Shown: positions 17,781 through 28,255, numbered from the stretch's first letter. The stretch: DNA of 64,000 bases from JBDIVL01 sp039794405 (GCA_039794405.1 JBDIVL010000024.1:5665-69664); one strand, 5' to 3'. Made by a program: numbers and translations. The notes: generated by a model not told the origin, from the sequence alone.

Positions 17781-19829
17781 TTACCTTATCCGAAACGTCC
17801 CTGTTTTTATTTTTACTTTATCAGTACCACCTAATCTGACCTTTACCCTTACCTTTATTCTCCCTTTCGCTGAATAGGATACAACATATGCAAGGAAATA
17901 TTCATGTAAACCTTCTAAAGCTTCACTATAAAACGATTCACCGTCAAATGTCTGTGAACCACTTCCAATCAGAGATACTTTTGGAATCAAATTATAAGCA
18001 GGAGTTAAATCCGAGATATTCGCCTTTAGATAAATTAGTATATAATCACCTCTTTGAAACGTTTTTTGCTTCTTTATAGTACCTGTGTAAGGATTATATT
18101 TGTAGAAAGTTATTTTATTTAACTTTAACTTTGCCTCTTCATTACTCAGGTCCTCACCATCAATACCATGACTGGCGAACGCAGTTTCTATGACACTCAC
18201 ATTTGCCCCATTATTTACAGTATTATCGGCCGTGGTCCATGCATCTCTCATATCAAAAAAATTCGCGTCATTAGGCAATAAACTTATTGCGGAAGAGAAC
18301 ACCCGGAATGCTGTATCTGACCCCAAAGTCTTTTGAATATCCCAATAGACCCCATTGAGTATTTCTCCCGTATAATGCACCTCCGAATAACCATAACTTG
18401 GGAGAAGGACATCATCAGGATATGTTCGTGTATTATTCATATTTCGTGTGTAGTCCTGCGCGCCATCTTTTGATGTCAGACCCCACTCACCAATAGTTCC
18501 ATTACCACCAAAATACGATGCCATGACATCTCCGGTAGATTCATGAATAGCCCCACTATAATTGTGTTCAATAACCTCATACAGTTCAGGTTCAATATGA
18601 TCCAAAACGGCGTGGCCATACTCATGGGTAATCACATCGGCATCCAGCCCAAGATTATTCAGCTCGTTCCCACAGCCAAAAAGCATATAACCAGTTGAAG
18701 AAAAATTGTAATCCCGCGTATAAAAGGCATTATCATAACCGACTGAAGAATCATCCGGATCCTGTGCATTTACAAAAACAGGAATCTGCGCATCTAAGCT
18801 GTTAAAACCGATCGATTTCAGCGTATCGTGCATCGTATTTACATGATAGTAGGACATAACTTCTGTTAACTCAGTATCACTGCTGGTATAACTATAATTC
18901 CTTTCGGGAGAAGATGCAGTCGAAAATTTTGAGAGGTTTGATGTATCATATTCACTGTAAATACACTCGGCATTATAGGGTTTTCCATAATTCCCCTCCA
19001 GCAGAAAAGAACCGTCAGTCAAATTATTCAAAGTAACTGTTGTTAAAGAAGGAGTCGTAATAGGATTTTCTCTATATACGGTACCTGCCCCTGTGGCAAA
19101 ACTCTGGAGTTTCTTTTTATAGAGCACCCATCCTTTTTTCTTCGCATCAACATACACCAACCATGTCTTATCGACAAGCCCTTTCTTAGAGACAATCACT
19201 CTCCATACAAGATTTTGTTCACAACCACAAGGGAGAATTACCAGTTCCGATGACGCCTTTTCAATTCTGGACTCATCAATACCTACTGCTCTTTCTGCAG
19301 TGCGGAGCGCATCATCCTTTTCAACAAGCGGCTGTGTATCTATTTGGATATTAGGGATGCATTGATTTTCCACAAGGATGATATTATTCTTATCTGATAC
19401 ATGGACGGTAACCTCGGCACCTACAACCGGTATCTGATTATAGTGTTGCCGAAATGTTATTCGTTCTCCTAAAGGGGTTTTTATATTCTTTTTTATTAGC
19501 AAACCATCGAGATCTGCTTTTAATCCAAAAAGACCATGATATGAGGACAAAAACTTCCTCGCAGCATCCTCCGGTTTTCCAGGAAAGGCCTTACTTTTCG
19601 TGCCAAACAAACGTTTCGCAATCCCCTTTTTCTTATCCCACTTTACTTTCCATTCGGGATTATCTTCCATTTGCAATTTTGATAAAGTAAATTCAGGTGA
19701 GTCATGTTCTGAACTTAGCGGAATAGCTCTCCCATTTGCTAAAGACTGATATAAAAAGGAAAATATACTTGCACCAAGGAATATCAATGCTATACCAGAA
19801 AAAATGCAGTAATATTTTATTTTACTCAT
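17781..19829 (-). CDS. Secreted thermolysin/fungalysin-like zinc metallopeptidase
   Basis: An exported protease of 682 residues. The N-terminus has a membrane/signal segment (IFSGIALIFLGASIFSFL), then a propeptide with an FTP-like part (DAARKFLSSYHGLFGL) and a PepSY-like part ending in WRVIVSKKG. The catalytic domain has the zinc motif HEYGH (H402, E403, H406) and a downstream HESTGD whose E430 is the expected third ligand. A C-terminal beta-rich region ends in Lys-rich repeats (KGRIKVRVKVRL, KVKIKTGTF). The domain order fits the fungalysin/thermolysin clan. It likely processes extracellular or periplasmic protein. It lies downstream of the TPR gene on the same strand, 118 bases away. Confidence 0.88.
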   Translation of the reverse strand: MSKIKYYCIFSGIALIFLGASIFSFLYQSLANGRAIPLSSEHDSPEFTLSKLQMEDNPEWKVKWDKKKGIAKRLFGTKSKAFPGKPEDAARKFLSSYHGLFGLKADLDGLLIKKNIKTPLGERITFRQHYNQIPVVGAEVTVHVSDKNNIILVENQCIPNIQIDTQPLVEKDDALRTAERAVGIDESRIEKASSELVILPCGCEQNLVWRVIVSKKGLVDKTWLVYVDAKKKGWVLYKKKLQSFATGAGTVYRENPITTPSLTTVTLNNLTDGSFLLEGNYGKPYNAECIYSEYDTSNLSKFSTASSPERNYSYTSSDTELTEVMSYYHVNTMHDTLKSIGFNSLDAQIPVFVNAQDPDDSSVGYDNAFYTRDYNFSSTGYMLFGCGNELNNLGLDADVITHEYGHAVLDHIEPELYEVIEHNYSGAIHESTGDVMASYFGGNGTIGEWGLTSKDGAQDYTRNMNNTRTYPDDVLLPSYGYSEVHYTGEILNGVYWDIQKTLGSDTAFRVFSSAISLLPNDANFFDMRDAWTTADNTVNNGANVSVIETAFASHGIDGEDLSNEEAKLKLNKITFYKYNPYTGTIKKQKTFQRGDYILIYLKANISDLTPAYNLIPKVSLIGSGSQTFDGESFYSEALEGLHEYFLAYVVSYSAKGRIKVRVKVRLGGTDKVKIKTGTFRIR

Positions 19830-19947
19830 TATAGGTATCCTTAAATATAGTATGCGGTTTCAGAGTAGATCACTCCACTGTGTCATATACAGATTAACCA
19901 ATTTTAAGTGCAATTTACCCATTTTGCAATACAGATTTCATGAATTA

Positions 19948-21687
19948 TCAATTCTGCGATCTTAAAACCATTCCAATACTATACAGACCCTTCTTCTCAT
20001 AAGCGTCTGCCAAAAGAGCGTATACTTCTTTATATCCAGGATCAACCTTCAATACATTATTGAAACGGTCTATAGCTTGTTCTATTTCACCTTTTTTCAG
20101 AAATTCCAATCCATGTACCATATCATCCTGGGCCCTTTTCCTGAGGATTTCCAATGCCTTACTATACTCATGTAATGCATCCCGTATTTCTCCTTTTTGC
20201 ATATACGCATTTCCTAAATGTACGTGTGCATCATATGAATCCGGCATAAGTTCAATAGCCTTCTTGAAGGCTGAAATCGCCTTTTCACCTTTTCCATCTT
20301 TTGAATGCAGCCATCCCAAACACAAATATGCCTCCGGATAATCCGGTCTTATCTGCAAAACATCCATAACCTCTCTAAATTTGTGTTCAATTGAAAGCAC
20401 ATTTCCTTTAATCCAACTATAATCATTTACCATGTTATCTTTATCATCACCTGCTGATGTTGTTTGAACAATCATATTACCCATAGCTATCGCTTTGTGT
20501 ATCTGGTTTTGTGATGCATAAATAAAAGCAATAAGCAGTCTCATCTCAGCATCGTCCAAGTTTTGACGGGTTGCCAGTTCTGCCAGACACATCGCTTCCT
20601 TCAGGAAATCACATTGCACATAAATCCATCCAAGTAGCACATAAGCACGGGCATCTTCCGGAAATAAAGAAATAGCTTCTTTCCCTGCTTTCATGGCTTC
20701 ATTCACGTTGCCGCCTTTACTATACGCCGTTACAAGTAACAGGCGTGCCTTTTTATTCCTTGGGTCCATTTCAATAGCATTCTTTATGGTAAATACCGCT
20801 TTCTCAAACATACCGTCATTAATATAATACTCGGCTTCATCAATAAGTTTTACAAGGGTGCAGTCTTTGATCTTTTTTGCTTCATGTAATTCTTTTAATG
20901 CCTCGTCCAGCATCCACTTCTTTGCATAAAAATAACCCAGGTAGACACGGACATCTCCCCGGTCTGGTTCTATCGATAAAGCCCTTTTCATGTTGGAAAT
21001 AGATACATCCAACATTCCTTTCTCTGCATAAGCACAGGCTAATTTCACATAGGCTTCTGCATATCCCGGCTTTAACCTTAAGACCTCCTCGTATTCTTTG
21101 ATTGCCTGATCCACTGAGGAAACCGTCTCTCTTCCATTCACGGGGGAATCTCTTTTATCATAACAAGGATTGAGTTTTAACACTTTTTTAAATTCATGCA
21201 AGGCATCGCTTAATCTTCCCAATATCATGTAACATAACCCTAATTCCGCGTGTGCATCAGGAAATCCACTTATCCAACCGATCATTTCCTCAAAACTTGA
21301 AGTAAACTCTTTAACCGTACGGGAAATATCCCTCAGCATCGGATAATCAAAAGGAATTTTTTGAAGTTCAGGATTCAGGCTTAGCACTTTCTCGAGTTCT
21401 TCTACCGTATGAGATACCGACCCCTTTTGACTATAGGCCCATGCGAGATATGCACGGGCCTCTACATTATTGGGAAAAAGCTCTATTATCCTCTGAAATT
21501 CGGGTATAGCAAGATCAATCAATCCCTTTTCGGCATATTGCCGGGCCTGATCCCAGCATAAGGTTTCCCTGATCAGAGCGAAAGGAGTCTGGGTTTCTTT
21601 ATTTTCCGATGCATGAATGGAAAAAAATAGCCCTTGTTGTACAAGGGCTATCATTGGAATAAACAGTATCAGTTTTAAAGTACTCAT
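19948..21687 (-). CDS. Exported tetratricopeptide-repeat protein
   Basis: 579 residues made almost wholly of TPR units after a signal-like N-terminus (LKLILFIPMIALVQQGLFF). About a dozen repeats are readable, for example AIPEFQRIIELFPNNVEARAY and AISAFKKAIELMPDSYDAHV, with typical Ala/Gly/Pro spacing. TPR arrays are protein-interaction scaffolds; the partner cannot be named. Gene order Amt, TPR, peptidase on one strand, with a 31-base gap after amt, suggests co-transcription with the ammonium channel gene, but a functional link is unproven. Confidence 0.85.
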   Translation of the reverse strand: MSTLKLILFIPMIALVQQGLFFSIHASENKETQTPFALIRETLCWDQARQYAEKGLIDLAIPEFQRIIELFPNNVEARAYLAWAYSQKGSVSHTVEELEKVLSLNPELQKIPFDYPMLRDISRTVKEFTSSFEEMIGWISGFPDAHAELGLCYMILGRLSDALHEFKKVLKLNPCYDKRDSPVNGRETVSSVDQAIKEYEEVLRLKPGYAEAYVKLACAYAEKGMLDVSISNMKRALSIEPDRGDVRVYLGYFYAKKWMLDEALKELHEAKKIKDCTLVKLIDEAEYYINDGMFEKAVFTIKNAIEMDPRNKKARLLLVTAYSKGGNVNEAMKAGKEAISLFPEDARAYVLLGWIYVQCDFLKEAMCLAELATRQNLDDAEMRLLIAFIYASQNQIHKAIAMGNMIVQTTSAGDDKDNMVNDYSWIKGNVLSIEHKFREVMDVLQIRPDYPEAYLCLGWLHSKDGKGEKAISAFKKAIELMPDSYDAHVHLGNAYMQKGEIRDALHEYSKALEILRKRAQDDMVHGLEFLKKGEIEQAIDRFNNVLKVDPGYKEVYALLADAYEKKGLYSIGMVLRSQN

Positions 21688-21718
21688 CTTTCTACACGAT
21701 TATCTTCACATCTGAAAT

Positions 21719-23047
21719 TTACAATCCTTTTATACCGCCAATTATACCACCAGCAACGAATTCTGGATACGTTGGTGTCATATGTTCGGAAATATCAAGC
21801 CCTATTGTTTCATCCTCTTCACGTACACGCCCCAATCCAACAGCTTTAAGTCCGCCAAAAATGATAATGGCGCACAAACATGCATAGCCAATGCAAATAA
21901 TAAACCCCAGTGCCTGTATACCAATGTTACACGTGACACCGTGATACGTAGGCCGTATGAGCCCCATCACCCCTGTCGAAATACCACCAATAGCCCCGGC
22001 TGTACAATGTACTCCACAAGTACCTACCGTATCATCGATCCCCACCTTGTCTAAAGATTTTACCACAAGAGGGATAACCCCTCCGCTTATTACACCTACG
22101 ATAATGGCAAAACCGGGGTGTACGAAACCAGCACCAGCACAAACAGATACCATGCCTGCTATTGCCCCATTTCCTGTAGTAAGGGGATCCGGTTTTTTAT
22201 TAATCAGCCATCCACCAAACATGGCACCAAGAATCCCCCCTGCCATGCCCATCGTAACGTTAATAGTAACCGTAGGCAAATCGCTAACAAGGACACTAAT
22301 CATCTCGCGTGCTGTCGCATAAGTAGTTGGTTCACATAACGACCCGATCGTTATAGAACCTACGGTAAAGCCATAAAAAGATACGCAAAGAACGAATACA
22401 CCAAGTATCATCTGAGAAACATTATGTCCGGGAATGGTATAGCATTCACCACGGCCAAATTCAAACAACCATGTTCTTTTACTGGTGCGTGCATATTTTT
22501 CAATTCGAGGTCCAACGATCATAGCAGCTATAAGGGCTGTTAAACCACCTTGGAAATGCACCACTACAGAGCCAGCATAATCTACGTAACCCCAACCGGT
22601 GAGAGGTCCTGCTGACCATGCCATCCATCCAAAAAACGGATACATAAAGCCACAATAAAGAATCACGTAGATAATATACGCCTTAAAGCTAAACCTCTCA
22701 GCAATAGCCCCGGATGTAATGGCACAGGAAACAAGACAAAACCCCCACATTGTGAACCAATGCCCGTATACATTCAACATATCAACATTCATTGGATCAA
22801 TCACCCCGATAAGGCAGTAATTCCAGTTACCACAAAAAATAGCGAATCCAAATAACCACCAGACCAGAGTACCTATCCCGATATTTGCACATATCTTCAT
22901 ATAGACATGGGTGGCATTCTTAGAACGAACCTGCCCGCTCTCCAGAAATGCAAAACCCGCTTGCATAAAAAAAACCAATACTCCAGTAATGACTAACCAA
23001 AGAATATAAATAATAAGAATTATATCCCTTGCTAATACATCTACCAC
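21719..23047 (-). CDS. amt: Ammonium transporter (Amt family)
   Basis: Ammonium channel in the cytoplasmic membrane. 442 residues with eleven predicted helices. The substrate-pore histidines are present: H164 in SVVVHFQGG and H347 in GVHCTAGAIGG, with the Asp of DYAGS before the first. The C-terminal tail GLDISEHMTPTYPEF matches the cytoplasmic region that docks GlnK in other Amts. The start is GTG 23047 with a strong AAGGAGG site nine bases upstream. There is no cleavable signal peptide, unlike many proteobacterial Amts. No glnK is adjacent. In an anammox setting Amt would handle the primary substrate, but that context is inferred. Confidence 0.95.
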   Translation of the reverse strand: MVDVLARDIILIIYILWLVITGVLVFFMQAGFAFLESGQVRSKNATHVYMKICANIGIGTLVWWLFGFAIFCGNWNYCLIGVIDPMNVDMLNVYGHWFTMWGFCLVSCAITSGAIAERFSFKAYIIYVILYCGFMYPFFGWMAWSAGPLTGWGYVDYAGSVVVHFQGGLTALIAAMIVGPRIEKYARTSKRTWLFEFGRGECYTIPGHNVSQMILGVFVLCVSFYGFTVGSITIGSLCEPTTYATAREMISVLVSDLPTVTINVTMGMAGGILGAMFGGWLINKKPDPLTTGNGAIAGMVSVCAGAGFVHPGFAIIVGVISGGVIPLVVKSLDKVGIDDTVGTCGVHCTAGAIGGISTGVMGLIRPTYHGVTCNIGIQALGFIICIGYACLCAIIIFGGLKAVGLGRVREEDETIGLDISEHMTPTYPEFVAGGIIGGIKGL

Positions 23048-23741
23048 CGTCCATCCTCCTTTTCCACAAGTTACATAGGCATCTGCAAAATTACGGAGAA
23101 TGTCCTTTCGAATGGAGTGAGGAATCTTTCAACTGTGGTAATGAAAGGTTTCTCCCTCTGGTCGAAATGACAAGGTAAGCCATTTTATTCGTTTTGCAGA
23201 GGTCAAATAAGTTGCAAGGACATAAGAGTCCTTGAAGTTTCGATGCCCATATACTACCAGCATATTATAAATAATCAATAGAATATTGGCGTATACTGAT
23301 TTCCCAGGACGGCGAGCCGCAGCCAAACGAAAAGCCGCAAAACGCAAAGAACATTTGGGAAGGGCACCCGCCGAAGGTAAATTCTATACCAACAGGAAAC
23401 CTATTCGGGGTATCTGGAACTGTTTATCTGGTAACACGAAGGTATTTTAACGAACTTTTTCTTGAGAAAGGATTTACAGAAAAAGGTTTGACATCTTTAG
23501 CAAACATACGTTGCTGAATGGTTATACAGTAACATGAGTCTTAGTATGGCTGAATATCATGTACGGTAAAATCTTTTCTCCCATAACAATCATCTAATGA
23601 TTCAACCATTCAACCATATAATCTATATAAGTATGAGCCATATTCGGACTTTATTCTTCGACCCGTTCGGTTCAAGGCATAGATCTTAACAAGTTTCCAC
23701 GACTCCAACACTCCATGAATCCGTTTTTGGTTGCAGCCGCA
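23048..23741. other. Long intergenic region upstream of amt
   Basis: Nearly 700 bases with no credible gene on either strand. It carries dispersed repeat words: GCCGCAGCCAAACGAAAAG near 23326 and, inverted, TTTTTGGTTGCAGCCGC near 23716, related to words at 29286, 37050 and 43393. The amt promoter must lie in the left part, but I see no clean -35/-10 pair. Confidence 0.5.
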
Positions 23742-25799
23742 TTAGGAACTCCGGGAAAGGTTACGATACTTACCAAGTGCAAACAAGGGGAAATAATTGC
23801 AGTACAAGTGATATTTCAGGTAAAAGACTTTTGGAAAACCCGTTGCTGTAAATTCAATTTCATCCCAACTTCCATCCTCTTTTTGCCGGGTTAGTAAAAA
23901 TTCAATACCTCTTTCGACGGCACTTGATTTTGCGTCACCAGTATGAAGTAATGCCAATAATGCCCATGCCGTTTGAGAAGGGGTACTTTTACCAATTGCC
24001 TTCAGTGAGGGGTCATCATACGACTTTATCGTTTCACCCCAACCACCATCAGAATTTTGCACACTCTTCAACCACTCAGCAGCCTTTTTGATATATGGCT
24101 TATTTGGATCTTCTCCGATTGCCGAAAGCCCTGCAAGTACAGACCAAGTACCATAAATATAGTTTGCGCCCCAACGCCCAAACCACGAACCATCTTTTTC
24201 TTGTTCTTTTTGGAGAAATTCCACAGCCATCCGAATATTGCTGTAAGTTTTATGAAACCCAATGCGTCCTAAAAATTCTAAACATCTGGCGGTAACATCA
24301 CTTGTGCTTGGATCTAATAATGCATTAAAATCTGCGAAAGGTATATGGTTTAAAATGGTTTTATTGTTATTCCTATCAAATGCCCCCCATCCACCGTCAT
24401 CACACTGCATAGCCTGCAGCCACCGCAACCCGCGCAGGAACGATTTTTCCTTTTGTATATTCTCTGCCAATGATACCCGTTGTAACGCCATAAGAACAGC
24501 AGCGCTATCATCCGTATCGGGATAAAACTCGTTTGCATATTGAAAGTACCAACCGCTTGGCTCTTCCACCTTGCATTTTAATGCCCAGTCCCCAAAGTTC
24601 CTAACCTCCTTGCTCAACAACCATTCTCCTGCCCTTTGTAATCTAGGATGGGTGCTTGGCATCCCTGACTCATGAAGTGCAATAATTGCCCATGCCGTAT
24701 CCCAAACGGGTGACACGCATGGCTGCAAATAAAGATTATCTCCTTCGTAAACAACCAAATCTTCAATCTCTTTTAGCTGGCTTACCATTGCAGGGTGATT
24801 TTCTGAATAACCAAGGCATTTCATAGCAAATATGGAATTAATAATTGCTGGCCATATAGCTCCCAAACCTCCCGATTTATCCATATGATCCAGCATCCAC
24901 TTCTCTGCCTTTCGAAGGGCCATCCGCCTGATAAATTTAATGGGTTGCTGCTCATATCTTCTGAAAACGCTATCGGCATCGATAAAGAAATTATGCCAGC
25001 ACAGCCCTGATTGATCCCTTTTAATACGATAAAATACCTTCTCGCGTGGAATGAGATAAAGCTCTTTAAGCAAATCGTCCCCTACAGGAATATGTGGTTT
25101 TTTTGCAATAGCAATAGAAAGGGGGACAACAATACATCTGGACCAGTATGACATCTCGTAGATACTAAAATAAAAACCTGGAGGAAACAGGATCATTTCT
25201 GCCGGAACGGCAGGAACAGCCCGCCAGTCAACTTGTCCAAACATGGCCAAATAAATCTTGGTAAAGCAGTTGGCCTTCATAATACCCCCCATGTCCAAAA
25301 TACACTTTTTTGCCTTCTGCATAAAGGGCTCATTGGCGGAATATCCGGCTAATTTTAATGCAAAATACGCCTTCACTGAAGCACTGATCTCAGAAGGACC
25401 TCCATAGTAAATATTCCATCCACCATCAGGAAGCTGGTGTTCACGCAAGAGATTCGCAGCCTTTCTTTGCTTTTCACGATCTACCTTCCCAAGGAAATGC
25501 ATCAGCATGATATAGTCTGAAGTTAGAGTAGTGTCTGCCTCCAGAATCCCAACCCAATGCCCGTCCAAATGATTTTGCTTACTAAGAAGATATTGCTGTG
25601 CCCTGCTTAAGGCAATATCGAGAGAATTTTTTGTCGGCTGCTGGGTGTGAAGCCCTGTCCTGGCAGATGTAGCCTCAAATATTAGTTTATGTTTTGGTAT
25701 TTCAGGGAGAGGGTGTTTTCCATTCCCATTTCCATTCCCATTGAACTTATGAATACCTGTTTCTAATCGTCCCAAAAGGTTAGTAAAAAAATTTCTCAT
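23742..25799 (-). CDS. shc: Squalene-hopene cyclase
   Basis: Cyclises squalene to hopene/hopanol, the committing step of hopanoid synthesis, at the membrane. 685 residues, close to the usual length plus a short Asn/Gly-rich N-terminal tail (NGNGNGNGK). The catalytic DXDD motif is D428-T-D-D431. Several QW repeats are visible (QLPDGGWNIYYGG, QCDDGGWGAFD, QNSDGGWGET, QKEDGSW). The related hpnH and hpnG-like genes are about 8 kb away, so the pathway is dispersed. No hpnC/D/E squalene-synthesis genes are in the window. Confidence 0.96.
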   Translation of the reverse strand: MRNFFTNLLGRLETGIHKFNGNGNGNGKHPLPEIPKHKLIFEATSARTGLHTQQPTKNSLDIALSRAQQYLLSKQNHLDGHWVGILEADTTLTSDYIMLMHFLGKVDREKQRKAANLLREHQLPDGGWNIYYGGPSEISASVKAYFALKLAGYSANEPFMQKAKKCILDMGGIMKANCFTKIYLAMFGQVDWRAVPAVPAEMILFPPGFYFSIYEMSYWSRCIVVPLSIAIAKKPHIPVGDDLLKELYLIPREKVFYRIKRDQSGLCWHNFFIDADSVFRRYEQQPIKFIRRMALRKAEKWMLDHMDKSGGLGAIWPAIINSIFAMKCLGYSENHPAMVSQLKEIEDLVVYEGDNLYLQPCVSPVWDTAWAIIALHESGMPSTHPRLQRAGEWLLSKEVRNFGDWALKCKVEEPSGWYFQYANEFYPDTDDSAAVLMALQRVSLAENIQKEKSFLRGLRWLQAMQCDDGGWGAFDRNNNKTILNHIPFADFNALLDPSTSDVTARCLEFLGRIGFHKTYSNIRMAVEFLQKEQEKDGSWFGRWGANYIYGTWSVLAGLSAIGEDPNKPYIKKAAEWLKSVQNSDGGWGETIKSYDDPSLKAIGKSTPSQTAWALLALLHTGDAKSSAVERGIEFLLTRQKEDGSWDEIEFTATGFPKVFYLKYHLYCNYFPLFALGKYRNLSRSS

Positions 25800-26320
25800 A
25801 CTTTAGAAACCCCCATCAATACTCATAGTATCAATCTGCTACCGATGTAAACTGTGTAGGAAACTCTTGTAAATGCAAAAAGGAATAATCACGCAAGTGG
25901 GTGAGCAAAGTTCTGCGTAAAGCGAAGAAAGATAATCCAGAAAAACAATCAGTATTCAGCTATCAGCCAAAAATCTTGAAAGCTGAATGATGATAACTCA
26001 GTAACAAACAAGCAGTTCAGACTATCACTCTCGCAATGGACACTTGCACGTAGACTCATTTACTATAATTTAGTAAATGAAGCGAACGGTTAGGGCATCA
26101 ACATAACAAATTTGCCGACTGATTTCAAGAAAAACTTGCCTTCTCTATCAATTTCTTATAGCATTATCCTAATACTGAATGATCTGGAAGTGAAAAATAC
26201 AAAGTACAAAATGAAAATTGGAATCTGCACATCACATTTTTTGCCGGGATTGTAAAACCTGTTCTCTTGCTTTCGTCAGTACAAGTCCTGACGGGTTCAG
26301 AAATATTTTTAAAAAGAACT
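25800..26320. other. Intergenic region between divergent shc and HDAC-like genes
   Basis: No gene seen. It contains a perfect hairpin of ten-base arms TCATTTACTA/TAGTAAATGA at 26056-26080, and near 26250-26315 a repeat-like stretch beginning AAAACCTGTTC that resembles the sequence just upstream of lpxK at 40318. Promoters for both flanking genes must lie here. Confidence 0.5.
26056..26080. promoter_or_regulatory. Perfect 25-base hairpin, possible operator or terminator
   Basis: Ten-base arms TCATTTACTA and TAGTAAATGA around a five-base centre, in a divergent region. Purely a sequence observation. Confidence 0.4.
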
Positions 26321-27256
26321 ATGACACTCCTTGTTTACGATGGCATTTTTTTAAAGCATAATACCGGATACGGACATCCTGAAAATGCCAAAAGACTCGA
26401 AAACACTGTAAACCACCTTAAGAAAATCAAGCTTTGGGAGCAATTACGAGTAGAAAGACCTCGCATCGCCTCTTTAGAGGAAATTGGCCTGGTTCATCCA
26501 CAAACGTATATAAAGACTGTTGAGCAAATTGCAAACTCCGGTGGTAATTGGCTGGACGGCGATACGGCAATTTCTCCTGATTCATACGATGCAGCCGTCT
26601 ACGCTGTTGGTGCACTATTTACTGCAATTGATTTAATAATGAAAGGCAAAGAAAAAAATGCCTTTTGTCTTGTACGCCCGCCCGGTCATCACGCTACAAC
26701 TACGAGGGGTATGGGATTTTGTTTATTTAATAATGTGGCTATTGCGGCAAAATATATCCAATCAAGATATCAATTAGAGAGAATTTTTATCATTGATTGG
26801 GACGTCCATCACGGTAACGGTACGCAGGATGTATTCTATCACGACCCAACGGTATTCTATCTTTCTCTGCACCGGCATCCATTTTACCCGGGTTCAGGAA
26901 GAAAAGAAGAAGATGGGCAGGGTAAAGGTAAAGGGTTTAATAGTAATATACCAATACCGGCAAATATAACGCCAGAAAGGTACATTGAGCTTTTTACCAA
27001 TGCCGTAGAACAAAACACAGGCCGATTTATTCCTGAATTTATTCTCATCTCAGCAGGTTTCGACACCTATAAAAACGATCCTATTGGCGGTTTAAATCTC
27101 AAGGAGGAAGATTTTGAGATAATAACAGAAGTTGTCACAAGATCTGCTAAAAGACATTGTAACGGCAGGATAGTATCATGCCTTGAGGGTGGTTACAACC
27201 TCTTAGATCTACCCTTATGTGTAGAAGCTCATCTCAAGGCATTACTTCGGACGTAA
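26321..27256 (+). CDS. Histone deacetylase-family hydrolase (AcuC / acetylpolyamine amidohydrolase type)
   Basis: Zinc-dependent deacetylase of the arginase/HDAC fold; bacterial members remove acetyl groups from polyamines or proteins. From the preferred ATG at 26321 it has 311 residues; the frame extends to a TTG at 26267, but that part derives from repeat-like sequence. Catalytic and metal-binding motifs are intact: RPPGHHATTTRGMGFCLFNN, IDWDVHHGNGTQ, LSLHRHPFYPGSG and ISAGFDTYKNDPIGG. The stop codon abuts the stop of the convergent rpsT with no spare bases. The substrate is unknown; no acetyl-CoA synthetase is nearby to support an AcuC role. Confidence 0.9.
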   Translation: MTLLVYDGIFLKHNTGYGHPENAKRLENTVNHLKKIKLWEQLRVERPRIASLEEIGLVHPQTYIKTVEQIANSGGNWLDGDTAISPDSYDAAVYAVGALFTAIDLIMKGKEKNAFCLVRPPGHHATTTRGMGFCLFNNVAIAAKYIQSRYQLERIFIIDWDVHHGNGTQDVFYHDPTVFYLSLHRHPFYPGSGRKEEDGQGKGKGFNSNIPIPANITPERYIELFTNAVEQNTGRFIPEFILISAGFDTYKNDPIGGLNLKEEDFEIITEVVTRSAKRHCNGRIVSCLEGGYNLLDLPLCVEAHLKALLRT

Positions 27257-27544
27257 TTAAATTTTTTGCTGCACGGCAGCAGCTTTTATCTGATTAAATT
27301 TCTTTGTTAGCCGGGATTTCCTTCTGTTAGCAGTACCCTTATGCAGTATCCCCTTAACAACACTCTTATCTAATTTTTTTACCGTTAGCCTGAGTTCTTC
27401 TTCTGCTACCTGAACGTTTCCTTCCTTTAATAAAGTAAAAAATTTCTTTAATTGTGTCCTGAGGGCTGATTTATGTGATCTATTTATCAAATTCCGTTTT
27501 ATGTTTTGCCTCAGCCTTTTTTTCGCAGATCTCAATATAGGCAT
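27257..27544 (-). CDS. rpsT: 30S ribosomal protein S20
   Basis: Primary 16S rRNA-binding protein of the small subunit. 95 residues, Lys/Arg-rich and helical, with the family opening MPILRSAKKRLRQNIKRNLINRSHKSALRT and the late segment LHKGTANRRKSRLTKKFN (given here only in part as family landmarks). The ATG at 27544 has an AAGGAG site. It is a single gene with its own promoter at 27615-27643 and is convergent with the deacetylase gene. Confidence 0.96.
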   Translation of the reverse strand: MPILRSAKKRLRQNIKRNLINRSHKSALRTQLKKFFTLLKEGNVQVAEEELRLTVKKLDKSVVKGILHKGTANRRKSRLTKKFNQIKAAAVQQKI

Positions 27545-27614
27545 TGTTCCGATACTCCTTTATCCTTCAACAATATAATATAAAATGCGCATAAATATAA
27601 AAATTGATGTTTAT

Positions 27615-27643
27615 AATGTATGTAATTTAACATTTAAAGTCAA
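27615..27643 (-). promoter_or_regulatory. Predicted promoter of rpsT
   Basis: On the minus strand, TTGACT, 17 bases, then TACATT, ending about 70 bases before the ATG. The -10 is only a moderate match. Confidence 0.4.
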
Positions 27644-27659
27644 CAGAAAACGAAAGGAC

Positions 27660-27688
27660 TTGCATTTTTTATCTATTTTTATTATAGT
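27660..27688 (+). promoter_or_regulatory. Predicted promoter of the def-fmt-DUF116-rsmB operon
   Basis: TTGCAT, 17-base T-rich spacer, TATAGT, located 55 bases before the def start codon. Confidence 0.45.
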
Positions 27689-27742
27689 GAATTTACTGTT
27701 TTATATTTATATTTGTAAAGAATTATACTATCGTTCATATTC

Positions 27743-28255
27743 ATGAATATTATTACCTATCCAGACCCAATACTTCGCCAAAAGGCAAAATCATTGACAC
27801 AAATAAACCAAGAGGTATACCAGAAGATAGAAGAGATGATGGCATTGATGCACCAGGCTAACGGCATTGGGCTTGCGGCCCCGCAAGTAGGATGGTCTGT
27901 TCGCCTTTTTATCATTGATGTAGACGGAAGACCGGGAGATAAGGTGTTTATCAACCCGGTAACAATAGAAGAAACAGGTGAGTTAAGTAAAGAAGAAGGT
28001 TGTTTAAGTTTCCCGGGTGTTATGGGTAAGGTTATGAGGGCACAGCGGATAAAAGGATATGCTTATAACCTTAAGGGACAAAAAATAGAAATAGAGGCAG
28101 AAGGGTTGATTGCACGTGCCTGGCAGCATGAGCTAGACCACTTAAATGGCTACCTTTTTATTGATAAAATAAGCCCGGCGAATCGTTTGTCCATATCACA
28201 CAAGTTAAAAGAATTCGAAAAATCCTATCATAAAAGTGCCAAAATTTCCGTATAA
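27743..28255 (+). CDS. def: Peptide deformylase
   Basis: Removes the N-formyl group from nascent proteins, using a metal bound by one Cys and two His. All three motifs are intact: GIGLAAPQVG, EGCLSFPG with ligand C87, and QHELDH with H129, catalytic E130 and H133. 170 residues is the standard length. First gene of a def-fmt-DUF116-rsmB set on one strand, an arrangement that groups initiation-Met processing with rRNA methylation; 60 bases separate it from fmt. Confidence 0.97.
   Translation: MNIITYPDPILRQKAKSLTQINQEVYQKIEEMMALMHQANGIGLAAPQVGWSVRLFIIDVDGRPGDKVFINPVTIEETGELSKEEGCLSFPGVMGKVMRAQRIKGYAYNLKGQKIEIEAEGLIARAWQHELDHLNGYLFIDKISPANRLSISHKLKEFEKSYHKSAKISV

Noticed and set aside
23129..23347. 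72-codon minus-strand frame upstream of amt
   Set aside because: Composition is repeat-like, with no motif and no conserved context.
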